This document shows, piece after piece, positions 26,460-36,017 of a DNA stretch of 64,000 nt. The notes under the pieces are model-generated. The model was not told the DNA's origin. It ran no database searches and saw only the letters and a program-made list of their open reading frames with translations. Position 1 is the stretch's first letter. Every line of letters begins with the position of its first letter. Origin of the DNA: Algoriphagus hitonicola. Its GTDB lineage: Bacteria > Bacteroidota > Bacteroidia > Cytophagales > Cyclobacteriaceae. The stretch lies in the NCBI RefSeq assembly GCF_900113375.1, contig NZ_FOPC01000007.1, positions 1-64,000 on the forward strand. The letters run 5' to 3'. The position numbers and the translations under genes are program-made.

Positions 26460-28645
26460 ATGATAAAAAGTGGGAAAATAGCTGGTTTGATGATACTCAT
26501 CCTGGCTTTGAGTATGCAGACGATGCAAGCTCAGGAGTTGAAAAAGATTACCCTAGAGGATGTTTTTAAGAAAAACACCTTCAGCCAAAAGTCAGTCTAT
26601 GGGATCAATTGGATGCAAGATGGACAATATTACAGTTCTCTGGTCAATCGTGGGGGTTCGCCTACTGTGGTGAAAATCAACTTAGCCACGGGTGAAGAAG
26701 AAGCGGTGCTCTTAGATGGACGAAAACTTGGGGTGAATTTTACATCTTATTCTTTCAATGCCGATGAATCCAAAGCACTGATTGCCACTGACGTGGAGTC
26801 GATCTATCGACGATCCAGCAAAGGTATCTTTTACGTGGTCGATATGGCAAGAGGAGAAAAGCAACAGTTAATGGAGGGGGAGAAGATTTCCTATGCTACC
26901 CTTTCTCCGGATAATGATAAAGTGGCTTTTGTCAAAGAAAACAACTTGTACTTGGTGGATTTGGCGAGCAATGTCTTGACTCAAATTACCAGAGACGGGG
27001 AGTGGAATAAAATCATTAATGGCTCGGCAGACTGGGTGTATGAAGAGGAATTTTCCATGGCTCAAGCATTTAAATGGTCTCCTGATGGTAAAAAGATCGC
27101 TTTTATCCGATTTGATGAATCAGAAGTACCGGAGTTTAATATGCAGCTTTGGGGATCACTTTATCCCCAGGATAACCGATTTAAATACCCCAAGGCCGGA
27201 GAGAAAAATTCCCAAGTAAGCATTCACGTGTTTGATGTTGCCACTGAGGAAATACAAAAAATAGATACCGGATTGGAGTCAGATATTTATCTTCCCAGAA
27301 TCTATTGGACCCAGGATGCCAATCAGCTGGCTTTTATCCGATTGAATCGCCTTCAAAACCAACTGGACCTCTTTCATGCCAATGCCAGCACGGGAGAGAG
27401 CAAGCTGATTCTTTCAGAAAAATCTGAGACCTATGTGGATATGAATTACAATGACAATTTGCAGTACCTCAGTGATGGGAAGAGCTTTATCCGTACTTCC
27501 GAACAAGACGGATTTAAGCATATCTATCATCATGCGATGAATGGGAGTTTGATCCGTCAGATCACTTCGGGGGATTGGGAAGTTTCCGAGTTGGTGGGTG
27601 TGGATGAGAAAGCCAAGAAAGTGTATTTTGTATCCACCGAGAATTCTCCTTTGGAAAGGAATTTCTATGCGATTGATCTAAATGGAAAAAACAAAAAAGA
27701 ACTTACTCCTCTAGCCGGAACGCATCGGATCAATATGAGTCCGGATTTCAGCTTCTTCATCGATTATTATTCTACCACGGAAAATCCTCAAGTGGTTACG
27801 CTAAATGACGATACTGGCAAGACGCTTAAAGTTTTGGAAGAAAATACCGAATTGAAAGAGCGGATGAAGGGCTTTGCTTTAGGGCAGAAAGAGTTTTTTA
27901 CGTTTCCGACGGTGGATGGGACCGAACTCAATGGCTACCTCATCAAGCCAGCTGACTTTGACCCCAACAAAAAATATCCTGTGTTAATGTATGTCTATGG
28001 AGGTCCGGGTTCTCAAAATGTGTTGAATTCTTGGGGCGGTACGCGTGACTTTTGGCATCAGGCCTTGGTGGCTGAAGGGATCATCGTTGCCTGCGTGGAC
28101 AATCGGGGTACTGGAGCACGAGGCCGGGATTTCAAGCATTCGACTTATGCTAATTTGGGCAAAATCGAAACTGTCGATCAGATCGAGGGCGCCAAGTATT
28201 TTGCCAAGCAATCCTTTGTAGATCCCGAGCGGATCGGAATTTGGGGCTGGTCTTATGGTGGATACATGTCTTCCCTTGCTTTAATGATCGGGAGCGATGT
28301 CTTCAAACCGCCATTGCAGTAGCTCCGGTGACGACCTGGCGGTATTACGACACGATTTATACCGAGCGTTATTTGCAAACTCCCCAGCTCAATGCTGCCG
28401 GATATGACGACAATAGTCCGATTACCCATGTCAACAAGCTCAAAGGAAATTACCTGTTGATTCACGGGACGGGAGATGATAATGTACACTTTCAAAACAC
28501 CGTAGATCTGGTCAATGCCCTGATCGCTGCGGACAAACAGTTTGAGACCTTTTATTATCCCAATCGAAACCATGGGATTTACGGTGGAAATACCACCTGG
28601 CATTTGTACACGCAGATGACGGATTTCTTAAAAAGAAAGCTGTAG
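26460..28645 (+). pseudogene. Dipeptidyl peptidase IV, interrupted by a frameshift
   Basis: A serine peptidase of family S9B, about 728 residues when both frames are joined, the usual length. The first frame (26460-28322) has a signal peptide, the DPP-IV beta-propeller with the ADWVYEEEF double-Glu motif that holds the substrate N-terminus, and the hydrolase start with GWSYGG (nucleophile Ser). The second frame supplies the catalytic Asp (HGTGDDNVHF) and His (NRNHGIYGG), ending at 28645. The break falls at 28305-28307, where CTTCAAACCGCC would read through if the A-run had four bases. Either a real one-base loss or a sequencing error in a homopolymer. Confidence 0.85.
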
Positions 28646-28654
28646 ATTGATTAG

Positions 28655-28684
28655 CTGCAGGATGAAAGTCCTGCGGTTTTTTTA
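28655..28684 (+). terminator. Rho-independent terminator after DPP-IV
   Basis: GCAGGA (28657-28662) pairs with TCCTGC (28669-28674), followed by GG and seven T residues. It is 10 bp past the stop of the second DPP-IV frame. Confidence 0.85.
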
Positions 28685-28704
28685 TTTCAAGCTGATTTTA
28701 AACT

Positions 28705-28737
28705 TTTGAAACTTAAAGTTGAGAATCCGTATATTTA
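28705..28737 (+). promoter_or_regulatory. Candidate promoter of the UPF0175/DUF3368 pair
   Basis: A -33 box TTTG (28705-28708) and a -7 box TATATTTA (28730-28737) with a 21-nt spacer fit the Bacteroidota consensus apart from the last base. The leader to the ATG at 28753 is about 10 nt. Confidence 0.5.
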
Positions 28738-28752
28738 ATAAAATTGTAAGAT

Positions 28753-28977
28753 ATGAAAGTAACTTTGGAGTTTCCGGAAAAGCCTGAGTTAAAGGGATTG
28801 AACTTAGTCGAATATCTTTTGACTAAGATGTATCAAGATGAGATTTTTTCAGCAGGTCAGTGTGCTGATGTGCTTCATATCACTAAAGAAGAGTTTATTG
28901 AATTATTGGGCAAATATCAAATATCTGTTTTTGGCGAGTCTGCTGAAGATTTTTTGAATGATTTGAATAATGCCTAA
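28753..28977 (+). CDS. UPF0175 family antitoxin
   Basis: A 74-residue protein with the UPF0175 pattern: a beta N-terminus (KVTLEFPEKPEL), the helix VEYLLTKMYQDEIFSAGQCA and a HTH-like second part (VLHITKEEFIELLGKYQISV). UPF0175 proteins are found as antitoxin partners of DUF3368 PIN proteins. The stop overlaps the start of the downstream toxin gene by 8 bp, which is typical for a type II toxin-antitoxin pair. It may repress its own promoter. Confidence 0.82.
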   Translation: MKVTLEFPEKPELKGLNLVEYLLTKMYQDEIFSAGQCADVLHITKEEFIELLGKYQISVFGESAEDFLNDLNNA

Positions 28978-29419
28978 TGTAATTCCAGATACAAGTTGTT
29001 TGATTTTACTGAATAAAATAGGTGCCTTAAATTTATTACAAACGTTATATGGCCAAGTTTACATCACTGAAGTTGTCCTAAAAGAATACAATAAGGTTCT
29101 TCCAGAGGAATTTGTTATTGTCAGTCCACAAGATAAAAAGTTATATTCAGATTTGAGGGACATTCTTGATCCGGGAGAATCTTCCGTAATTTGTTTTGGT
29201 AAGGAAAATCCAGATTTTTTAAGTGTTTTGGATGATTTGAAAGGAAGAAAAGTAGCAGCCAAGCTTAATTTAAAATTTACTGGTACATTAGGTGTTTTGG
29301 TAAAAGCTAAGAGAATGGGAGTTATTCCCGAACTGAAACCTTTTGTTAAAAAATTGATCAAGGCAGGAATCAGAATCTCTCCTTCAGTGATTTATGAAAT
29401 GGGAAAAGATTACCCTTGA
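28970..29419 (+). CDS. DUF3368 PIN-domain toxin
   Basis: A 149-residue PIN-like ribonuclease of the DUF3368 family. The first acidic residue is in IPDTSCLILL (Asp6), the second in DPGESSVI, and the third in VLDDLKGRKVA, giving the metal-binding centre. It ends with the helical LVKAKRMGVIPELKPFVKKL typical of the family. It is translated in an overlapping frame after the UPF0175 antitoxin. The target RNA is unknown. Confidence 0.85.
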   Translation: MPNVIPDTSCLILLNKIGALNLLQTLYGQVYITEVVLKEYNKVLPEEFVIVSPQDKKLYSDLRDILDPGESSVICFGKENPDFLSVLDDLKGRKVAAKLNLKFTGTLGVLVKAKRMGVIPELKPFVKKLIKAGIRISPSVIYEMGKDYP

Positions 29420-29456
29420 TTAGCGGATTGCCAATCCTCGTCATTTTTTCCATTTC

Positions 29457-29699
29457 TCAATTCACTAATTTTATCTGATCCAGGTAGAATTTCATCCGAC
29501 TGTGGTCTCGAGGTAAAAAGTCGATTTTGTCGATTTTATCCTCTTTGTGATTGTAAAAAACTTCCACGTATTCATTTTCCAAAAGATACAGATTTACCTT
29601 GTGCCGATAGTAGCGAATAGCCACGACAAAAGTGCCCTCTACATAGAGGGTTTTGATCTTTTGATGAAGGGGCATATTCTTAAATTCCTCTTGGCTCAT
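29457..29699 (-). CDS. Small hypothetical protein
   Basis: An 80-residue cytoplasmic protein (SQEEFKNMPLHQKIKTLYVE, then VAIRYYRHKVNLYLLENEYV). It has alternating charged/aromatic beta-strands and no signal, TM or known domain. Codon use is like its neighbours and the frame is well filled, so I think it is real. Convergent with the DUF3368 toxin gene; function not recognised. Confidence 0.6.
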   Translation of the reverse strand: MSQEEFKNMPLHQKIKTLYVEGTFVVAIRYYRHKVNLYLLENEYVEVFYNHKEDKIDKIDFLPRDHSRMKFYLDQIKLVN

Positions 29700-29829
29700 G
29701 GGGGAAGCGTTTCTACATTGACTACAAATTAGCCAAAATGGTTCGGTTTTCGATCAGCCTTTGAATAAAGAAATCCAAATTATTGATCGAAGTGGAACGC
29801 ACTTTTAGGTTCTTCTGGGCTAGAAATCA

Positions 29830-29860
29830 AAAAAAAAGCCCCCGAAAATTCAGGGGCTTG
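29830..29860 (-). terminator. Rho-independent terminator of the MBL-rhodanese gene
   Basis: AAGCCCC (29836-29842) pairs with GGGGCTT (29853-29859); on the minus strand a run of about eight U follows. It lies 28 bp beyond the stop at 29888. Confidence 0.85.
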
Positions 29861-29887
29861 TGGTGATTGGTCAACTTTTCTATTTTC

Positions 29888-31234
29888 TTAATGCACTTCT
29901 TCTTGGAAATCCTTTATTGCTTCGCTGAAATCCAGTATTTCTACATTCTGCAAAGCTCCAGCGACAATGCTTGAACCTGCCGCAGAGCGATAGCCACCCG
30001 CACAGTGCACCACTACTGGTTTTTGTGTCGGGATCTCTCCTGTTCGTTCACGAAGTTCATGTAACGGAATATTCAAGCTCTGTTCGAATATTGGCGAGTT
30101 TTTATGCTCGTCTTTGCTTCGGATATCCACAATGGTATAGGCGTCTGGATTGGATTTGAATTTGTCTACCTCAAATCGGTTTTCTGTTTCGGTCATTCCT
30201 GCCGGATTGACCACGGCACCTTTGATCAATTGCTCATATCCGATTTTAGCAGCCTTGAATATCAAGATTTCAAGTTCGGCAGCAGAGTCCGCTACTAAGA
30301 AAAACTTCTCTTCCGGACCAACGATAGAGCCCAACCAAGTCTCGAATTTTCCGCCGTTCATGATATTAATAGCACCGGGGAGATGACCTTTTCTGAATTT
30401 GTCTTGCTCTCGGCTATCGATGACCAAGGCACCTTCAGGTAGTTTGGAGCCTTCCGGCCAAATACTTACCTGGGAGATCGAACGCTGATAGGCTGGGGCG
30501 CCTTTTTTGTTCAAATCCACATCGTACCCAAAGTATTTTGGGATATAGGGTTGGCCTTCCAAGAGCCCTTTGACAAAGGTTTTTTCGTCCAAATCTCCGA
30601 AAGCCCAATTGCTGGCCCTTTGCTCACCGATAGTGGATTGACGGGCGTCGCTGAGGTTTTTGCCACAGAGTGAACCCGCACCATGAGCAGGATAGACAAT
30701 GACATCATCCGCCAAAGGCTTCAATTTATCCTGCACAGTGAAGTACATCATTTTGGCCAGCTCCTCACGCTGCGCAGTCATATTTCCTGCTTTTTCTCGT
30801 AAATCAGGTCGACCTACATCACCGATAAACAAGGTGTCGCCGGAGAAAAGTGCGTGATCTTTTCCATTTTCATCTTTCAGCAAAATACTGATCGAATCGG
30901 GAGAATGTCCGGGTGTGTGAAGGGCATGAAAGCTTACTTTTCCCATTTGGAATGACTGTCCTTCATCAAAACCGGTATGCGGGTAGTCAGCTCCGACTAG
31001 CTTGGAGATGTAAACAGTCGCTCCTTCGTTTTGGTGAAATTCTAAATGCGAACTTACAAAGTCTGCATGGGGGTGCGTTTCGATTACCGCAACGATTTTG
31101 GCGGCATTAGCTTCGGCAAAATCATAATAAGGCTGTGGATTTCTTCCTGGATCTACCAAAGCAACTTTTCCTTCGCTAAGAATGGCATAGCTTGCATGGG
31201 CTAAACCCTCGTCATAAAATTGTTGAATATTCAT
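29888..31234 (-). CDS. MBL-fold hydrolase with two rhodanese domains (persulfide dioxygenase-like)
   Basis: A 448-residue protein started at 31234 (MNIQQFYDEGLAH). The N-terminal metallo-beta-lactamase fold has the metal motif HPHADFVSSH (about 60-69), HTPGHSPDS and SGDTLFIGDVGRPDL, typical of ETHE1-like persulfide dioxygenases. Two rhodanese domains follow: the first (about 260-350) lacks a catalytic Cys, the second ends with VVHCAGGYRSAAG containing it. Predicted role is oxidation or transfer of sulfane sulfur (glutathione persulfide) in the cytoplasm. It is a single-gene unit with its own terminator. Confidence 0.9.
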   Translation of the reverse strand: MNIQQFYDEGLAHASYAILSEGKVALVDPGRNPQPYYDFAEANAAKIVAVIETHPHADFVSSHLEFHQNEGATVYISKLVGADYPHTGFDEGQSFQMGKVSFHALHTPGHSPDSISILLKDENGKDHALFSGDTLFIGDVGRPDLREKAGNMTAQREELAKMMYFTVQDKLKPLADDVIVYPAHGAGSLCGKNLSDARQSTIGEQRASNWAFGDLDEKTFVKGLLEGQPYIPKYFGYDVDLNKKGAPAYQRSISQVSIWPEGSKLPEGALVIDSREQDKFRKGHLPGAINIMNGGKFETWLGSIVGPEEKFFLVADSAAELEILIFKAAKIGYEQLIKGAVVNPAGMTETENRFEVDKFKSNPDAYTIVDIRSKDEHKNSPIFEQSLNIPLHELRERTGEIPTQKPVVVHCAGGYRSAAGSSIVAGALQNVEILDFSEAIKDFQEEVH

Positions 31235-31414
31235 TTTTCTATGGATTTTCATTTTTGATAGAACAAAGGTACATATTGGTAAAAGTCAGTTTCAGTGATA
31301 CTTATCACTTTTGGAGAAAAAGGAGATCAGGGATCAATGAAACAGAAAATAATTTTGTCTTCTAAAAGTAAATAATCTTTGGATTTGAACGGTCTTCCCA
31401 TTAAAATTGGTTCC

Positions 31415-31918
31415 ATGTTGGATTTTTCTACAGGTGTGAGGGTTTATTCCATTTTCAAATCAAAAATACTTCTCATAGGAGTATTGATCCTATTTCTTGG
31501 AGCCTGTAAGTCCAAAAAAATATCCAAAGACGATCCGGTTTTCAATGTCATTTCCACGGCAAAATCATATACTGGAACTCCCTATAAATATGGAGGGACT
31601 ACGCGAGCAGGAATAGACTGTTCGGCTTTGATCTTTCATGCCTACTATTCAGTGGGAGTCACGATGCCTCGAATATCAGCTGATCAGGCCCGTATGGGAA
31701 AGAAAGTCAGTCCTCGGGAATTTAGACCGGGGGATATTCTGTTTTTTGCTACGGGAAGAAGAAAAAACCGAGTCACCCATGCCGGAATTGTAACCGAAAT
31801 AGATCAGGGTGATGTTCGGTTTATTCACGCTTCCACTTCCCTAGGGGTAACTGAGGATTTTTTAAGCAATCGCTATTGGAATAAGGCATTCCTTTTTGGC
31901 AGGCGAATTTTGGAATAA
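31415..31918 (+). CDS. NlpC/P60 (C40) peptidase lipoprotein
   Basis: A 167-residue protein if started at ATG 31415 (MLDFSTGVRVYSIF); the frame is open to a TTG at 31379. A TM/lipobox (LILFLGAC) is followed by an NlpC/P60 domain with catalytic Cys in DCSALIFHAYY, His in THAGIV and a second polar residue in FIHASTS. Such enzymes cut peptide stems of peptidoglycan (usually D-Glu-DAP bonds) at the outer membrane or periplasm. Divergent from the MBL-rhodanese gene. Confidence 0.88.
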   Translation: MLDFSTGVRVYSIFKSKILLIGVLILFLGACKSKKISKDDPVFNVISTAKSYTGTPYKYGGTTRAGIDCSALIFHAYYSVGVTMPRISADQARMGKKVSPREFRPGDILFFATGRRKNRVTHAGIVTEIDQGDVRFIHASTSLGVTEDFLSNRYWNKAFLFGRRILE

Positions 31919-31928
31919 TACAAAAAAA

Positions 31929-31950
31929 GAGCACCGAAGCGCTCCTTTCC
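31929..31950. terminator. Weak terminator between convergent NlpC/P60 and hmuY genes
   Basis: GAGCAC (31930-31935) and GCGCTC (31940-31945) form a short stem with one mismatch, flanked by an A-run on the left and CTTTCC on the right. It could end the haem operon transcript on the minus strand. Confidence 0.4.
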
Positions 31951-31973
31951 ATTAAACTAGACCCGGATTTTGA

Positions 31974-32582
31974 TTAGAAACGGGTGCTGCCATCCGGCTG
32001 CAGAAGATACCGAAAGGTGTAATAACCGCTTGGGGTAGTTCTGGGGTCAATCTCCTCCACAGGAGGATTTCCCTGATAGTAGCTGAGAATCTCGATTTTG
32101 GTGTAGTTTCCATCTGCCGTTTGGACCAATAAAACTCTACCTGGTATTGGCGTAACGGTGAAAGTAGCCGAATTGTAATTGTACCAGCCATTGCCGCTTC
32201 CGGTAGGAATAGCAAAACTGGTTTCGGTATCACTTTCGAATGTGGCATTAGCCGGAACTTCGGTGATCTCTTCAAAAATCCCATTTACCACAGCAGCTTG
32301 TACATTTTTGGTACTGTTGACTCGGATAGTGGTCCCTTTGAAGGCAATATCCCAATCCTGTTGTTCAGTGACTAAGGAATTTTGCTCCAGACTAAAAAAT
32401 TGAAAAGGCCGCTCTTCCAGGATCTCTCCGGTGCTTCGGTCGATATCGTCATTTGGAGCGGCTAGGTCCTCGACAAGAGTGGCTTCAAGTGGGATAACTG
32501 GATCGGGATTGTTGTTGCTTTCGCAAGCAAATAGAAGCGGCGCAAAAGCGGTGGAGAGCAGGAGTTTTTGGATAGTTTTCAT
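31974..32582 (-). CDS. hmuY: HmuY-like haem-binding lipoprotein
   Basis: A 202-residue lipoprotein (signal with LLFAC lipobox) of the HmuY family: an all-beta fold with DWDIAFKGTTIRVNS, SGNGWYNYNS and the C-terminal SGYYTFRYLLQPDGSTRF, which is characteristic. HmuY proteins act as surface haemophores that hand haem to a TonB receptor; the axial ligands differ between species and cannot be pinned here. It is the last gene of the six-gene haem operon, 40 bp after the receptor. Confidence 0.85.
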   Translation of the reverse strand: MKTIQKLLLSTAFAPLLFACESNNNPDPVIPLEATLVEDLAAPNDDIDRSTGEILEERPFQFFSLEQNSLVTEQQDWDIAFKGTTIRVNSTKNVQAAVVNGIFEEITEVPANATFESDTETSFAIPTGSGNGWYNYNSATFTVTPIPGRVLLVQTADGNYTKIEILSYYQGNPPVEEIDPRTTPSGYYTFRYLLQPDGSTRF

Positions 32583-32622
32583 TTGTGTACTATTTTTTGA
32601 ATTGTTGATTTATGAGATAGGA

Positions 32623-34923
32623 TTAATTGTTTGCATGTATTAAAGGGACTTTCATTCCCACGAAAAGAACCCTTCCGGGATTGTTGGGTTGTGCTGGTGT
32701 GGCTGTATTGAGCAGATTGGTGCCTCCAGCTTCGATAAATATTCCTTTGCCTAAAGTTTTGGAAACGGTCAGATTCAGACTCACCCATCCATCGGCATAT
32801 TCACCTTTATCGTCCAGAATCAGGTTTCCATTTCGGTCAGCAAATCCAAACTTACCCCGGTATATTGCTCGAAGAGCCCAGTTTGTTCCGGTAAGGTTTT
32901 CTTGGTAGTTGATTTTAAAATTCCCACTATGGCGACTGCGATTGAACAGTCCGCCATAGTCACTTCGGACTACCCGTTGAGTTTGGTTTTGACTGTTTCG
33001 CTTGAAGAATTCTCCACTGTCAATACCTTCCAACACCTCCTGATCTCGGGTGTCCAGGAAGGCATATCCGGCACTAAGGCTGACCTTTGGAGCTAATTGG
33101 AAAGAGGCGTCAAGCTCTATCCCCTGAGTGACTACGCTTCGGATATTGAAATAGGAAAAGGCGTTTTGGCCGGTTACTAGTTGAGCGATTGGGGCGGCTT
33201 CGATCAAATTGTCTATGGTGTTTCGGAAGGCATTGAGTTGGAGAGATGTTTTTTCTTGGATTTGCCAACGAAATCCGCTGTTAAGAGCCCAGGAAGTTTC
33301 GGCTTGGAGTTGTCCTAGGTTTTCCGGAGCAAAAAGGATTTGGGCAACCAAGCCTTGTTCTTCCAATCTGGCAATTCCCTCTTCGGCGAGATTAGCACCA
33401 AAGACATAATATCCGGATGCTGCATTATTGAAATTGAGAAGGAGCTGCCTGAAATCCGGTGCTTTGAATCCCGCACCAATCGAAGCCTGCCAGCTAAATT
33501 TGTCTGAAATCCGATATTGACCAGAGATTTTTGGGCTCAGGCGCTTCCCGTATTGGCTGTGTAAATCGGCCCGAAGCCCAGAGACGATATTAATTTTTTG
33601 CCCCGGATCCCATTGATGCTGAAGAAATAAGTAGCCGGCGTCAAATCGGTTTTTATCCTCGTATCGGGTAGCTTCGACTGTTTCTACAAGCTGACCAAGT
33701 CCTAGCGTGAGCAGTTGATTTGGGCGGATTTGATAATCCGTCTGAAATTCTGTACGGTGATAGAATTGGCTGAAATCCTGCTGGTCAAAAAGCAAACCAT
33801 CTGATTGATATCGTGAAGAGGATTGGGTTGTAAACCAAGAACTCATTCCCCGGAGGGTAAAAAGCCAATTTTCATGTGGCTTGAATCGGAGCGTGGGATT
33901 AAAATTGAAATCTTCCCGGTTATTGGACAGGTCCAAAAGTTCGGTGTTTTCATCTCTACCAATTTGGAGCTGACCAGTTGAGTTTTCGAGATATCCTCGT
34001 CCAAAAAGGCTCAAATCCAATTTTGGAGAAATTTTTCCTCTTATTTTAAGTTGACCAGTAGTCGCTTGATAAGGGTTTTGAGTTTGTCCTACAGTCTCCG
34101 GGGTCAGATCAAAGCCATCAGTACGGAAGTGATCAATAAAGATATCCGAACTCCAGTTTTTTTGGGTAATGCCTGCCTCCAAAGAAGGATTCCAACTGTT
34201 GAAAGAGCGATGACGAAGTGCGACAGTGGCTTGACTTTGTTCTTTGTTGTTTTTGGTAATGATATTGACCACACCGGCCATCGCTTCACTGCCGTAAATG
34301 GCACTTGATGGACCTCTGAGAATTTCAATTCGTTCGATATTGGAAACCGAGATTCGATCCAAATCAAATGTACCAGCAGTTCGGCCGATGAGGGGTTCTC
34401 CATCGAGCAAAATCAGAATGTAATCCGAGTCCAATCCCTGCATTTGCAACCCAGCCCCATGGTCTGAGGCAATCTGCAAACCGGTTTGTTCACGAAGGAT
34501 TTCCGAGAGCCTCATTCCCCCCGTTTCCTGAATTTTTTGAGAGTTTAAAACCGTGACCGGCATGGGAAGATCCTCGACACTTCGTTCCGTTCGGGTGGCC
34601 GACACGACTACCTGATCTAGATTTTCGGTTTTTTCTTCCAAGATAATCTCATCTAGTGCTACCCATTCTTCCCAAGAAAGCTTAATGGTCTCGTAACCCA
34701 TGGCAAAAATGATCACTTGATCTCCTGAGACTGTCGTTTGGATCTGCCCGCTTTGGTCCACGGGCATCGGTTTTTGCTGATCTACTTTGACTAAAGCAAA
34801 GGGTATAGGTTTGCCCTGCTGATCCAAAATCATTTTTTCATCTCCCTGAATGGCCGCAAGGGCCTCGGCAGAAATTGTAAATGAGAGGAGAAGTATAAGT
34901 TTAATTAGATTGAATCTAAACAT
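32623..34923 (-). CDS. hmuR: TonB-dependent haem receptor (HmuR-like)
   Basis: A 766-residue outer-membrane receptor with signal peptide, a short carboxypeptidase-regulatory-like domain (about 28-95), the TonB box region (EKTENLDQVVVSATRTERS), plug (about 105-225; RIEILRGPSSAIYGSEAMAG, VVNIITKN) and a barrel. The C-terminus ends VLFVGMKVPLIHANN, not with a terminal Phe. Operon context with HmuY downstream and haem ABC transporter genes upstream supports haem as the ligand; the barrel alone does not prove it. Confidence 0.86.
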   Translation of the reverse strand: MFRFNLIKLILLLSFTISAEALAAIQGDEKMILDQQGKPIPFALVKVDQQKPMPVDQSGQIQTTVSGDQVIIFAMGYETIKLSWEEWVALDEIILEEKTENLDQVVVSATRTERSVEDLPMPVTVLNSQKIQETGGMRLSEILREQTGLQIASDHGAGLQMQGLDSDYILILLDGEPLIGRTAGTFDLDRISVSNIERIEILRGPSSAIYGSEAMAGVVNIITKNNKEQSQATVALRHRSFNSWNPSLEAGITQKNWSSDIFIDHFRTDGFDLTPETVGQTQNPYQATTGQLKIRGKISPKLDLSLFGRGYLENSTGQLQIGRDENTELLDLSNNREDFNFNPTLRFKPHENWLFTLRGMSSWFTTQSSSRYQSDGLLFDQQDFSQFYHRTEFQTDYQIRPNQLLTLGLGQLVETVEATRYEDKNRFDAGYLFLQHQWDPGQKINIVSGLRADLHSQYGKRLSPKISGQYRISDKFSWQASIGAGFKAPDFRQLLLNFNNAASGYYVFGANLAEEGIARLEEQGLVAQILFAPENLGQLQAETSWALNSGFRWQIQEKTSLQLNAFRNTIDNLIEAAPIAQLVTGQNAFSYFNIRSVVTQGIELDASFQLAPKVSLSAGYAFLDTRDQEVLEGIDSGEFFKRNSQNQTQRVVRSDYGGLFNRSRHSGNFKINYQENLTGTNWALRAIYRGKFGFADRNGNLILDDKGEYADGWVSLNLTVSKTLGKGIFIEAGGTNLLNTATPAQPNNPGRVLFVGMKVPLIHANN

Positions 34924-34966
34924 GGAGATAAAATTTAAGCGGAGAATTACCTCCGCCGTTTGGAGT

Positions 34967-36016
34967 TTAGTTTAAGCTATCCAATAAGTCCTTCCATTCT
35001 GTTTTTTGAGGAATACCGGGTTTCCGCAAGCCGAAAAACTGGGCCACCATTTCCCCATTGAGGTCAAATAACTCCAGTGAAGAAACCAATCCTTCTGAGG
35101 TGTTTTTGTGCACGACAAAGGCGCGGTCTACTTCGGCCTCGTTGAGGTGCATATTGAATTCTGGATCCATGACATTGAGCCAGTCCCCCATTTGACGGAT
35201 GGTTTTTACCTTTCCCTGATGGATTTGAATATTCCCCTTGTTGCCAGCGAAAATCATTATCGGCAGTTGGGTCGCTGAAGCGGATGCTAAGATTTTCCTC
35301 GTTGAAAGCCGATCGACTTCATAAGCCCACCGATCATCGATCCACTCCACGGCGTTGAGGCGATTGAGATTGTATTTGCGTAGCATTCCAAAAAAATCAT
35401 GCGTGTCCTGCATGTTTTCCCAGTCGCTTTGAAAACTTTTGAAGTCTAAATCCTCCCGTGAGCTGTAATCTACTGCTTCAAAAGGTTCTGTTTCAAGTGC
35501 CGAAATTTGATCGCTGTGGCGATGCGCTTCCACCAATTTTTCAGAGAAATCAAAATCAGAATCTTCTTGGAGAAAGACTTTCATTACTGCTTCACCTGAT
35601 TTATCAAAATATTGAAGGCTGAATCTCGGTCCTTGAGGCGTATCGTTCAGGACTGCAAATCCGAATTTCCAAGATCGAAAAAACACGCGTTGTTCGATAG
35701 GACCGATGACTGTGGCGATTTGATTGGGGATGCTGCCGTGTAGATTGATTTTTTGGAATGTGCCTTTGTGCTCCAGTACGCAACCCTCGTTTCGGGTGAG
35801 GGCCATCACTCTGCCGAGGTTGGGAAATTTCTGTACTTGCTCTGCAAAATCAGTAGAAAGGCGAATCACGTTTTCTCCCAATCCGGTGCCTAAAAGCTCG
35901 GCTTCTGATACGCCAAGCTTTTTGGCAGCATCCCGGATTCGGAGTTTGGGCTCGTGATTTTTAAGCTGCTCCCAGGATAGCTTAAGCGTATTGGCTGATG
36001 AAATTGTCGAATTCAT
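34967..36016 (-). CDS. hmuS: HmuS/ChuS-like hemin-degrading factor
   Basis: A 349-residue cytoplasmic protein of the HemS/ChuX family with a duplicated domain. Conserved parts are KLSWEQLKNHEPKLRIRDAA at the start of the first half, GRVMALTRNEGCVLEHKG, and IMIFAGNKGNIQIHQGKVK and WLNVMDPEFNMHL in the second. Family members bind haem and in some species open it to release iron. It is followed 43 bp later by the receptor gene and preceded by the ABC ATPase, with only a 1-bp gap. Confidence 0.9.
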   Translation of the reverse strand: MNSTISSANTLKLSWEQLKNHEPKLRIRDAAKKLGVSEAELLGTGLGENVIRLSTDFAEQVQKFPNLGRVMALTRNEGCVLEHKGTFQKINLHGSIPNQIATVIGPIEQRVFFRSWKFGFAVLNDTPQGPRFSLQYFDKSGEAVMKVFLQEDSDFDFSEKLVEAHRHSDQISALETEPFEAVDYSSREDLDFKSFQSDWENMQDTHDFFGMLRKYNLNRLNAVEWIDDRWAYEVDRLSTRKILASASATQLPIMIFAGNKGNIQIHQGKVKTIRQMGDWLNVMDPEFNMHLNEAEVDRAFVVHKNTSEGLVSSLELFDLNGEMVAQFFGLRKPGIPQKTEWKDLLDSLN

Positions 36017-36017
36017 A

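Noticed and set aside
28753-29419. Novel defence system next to DPP-IV
   Set aside because: The two genes are explained by the known UPF0175/DUF3368 toxin-antitoxin arrangement.
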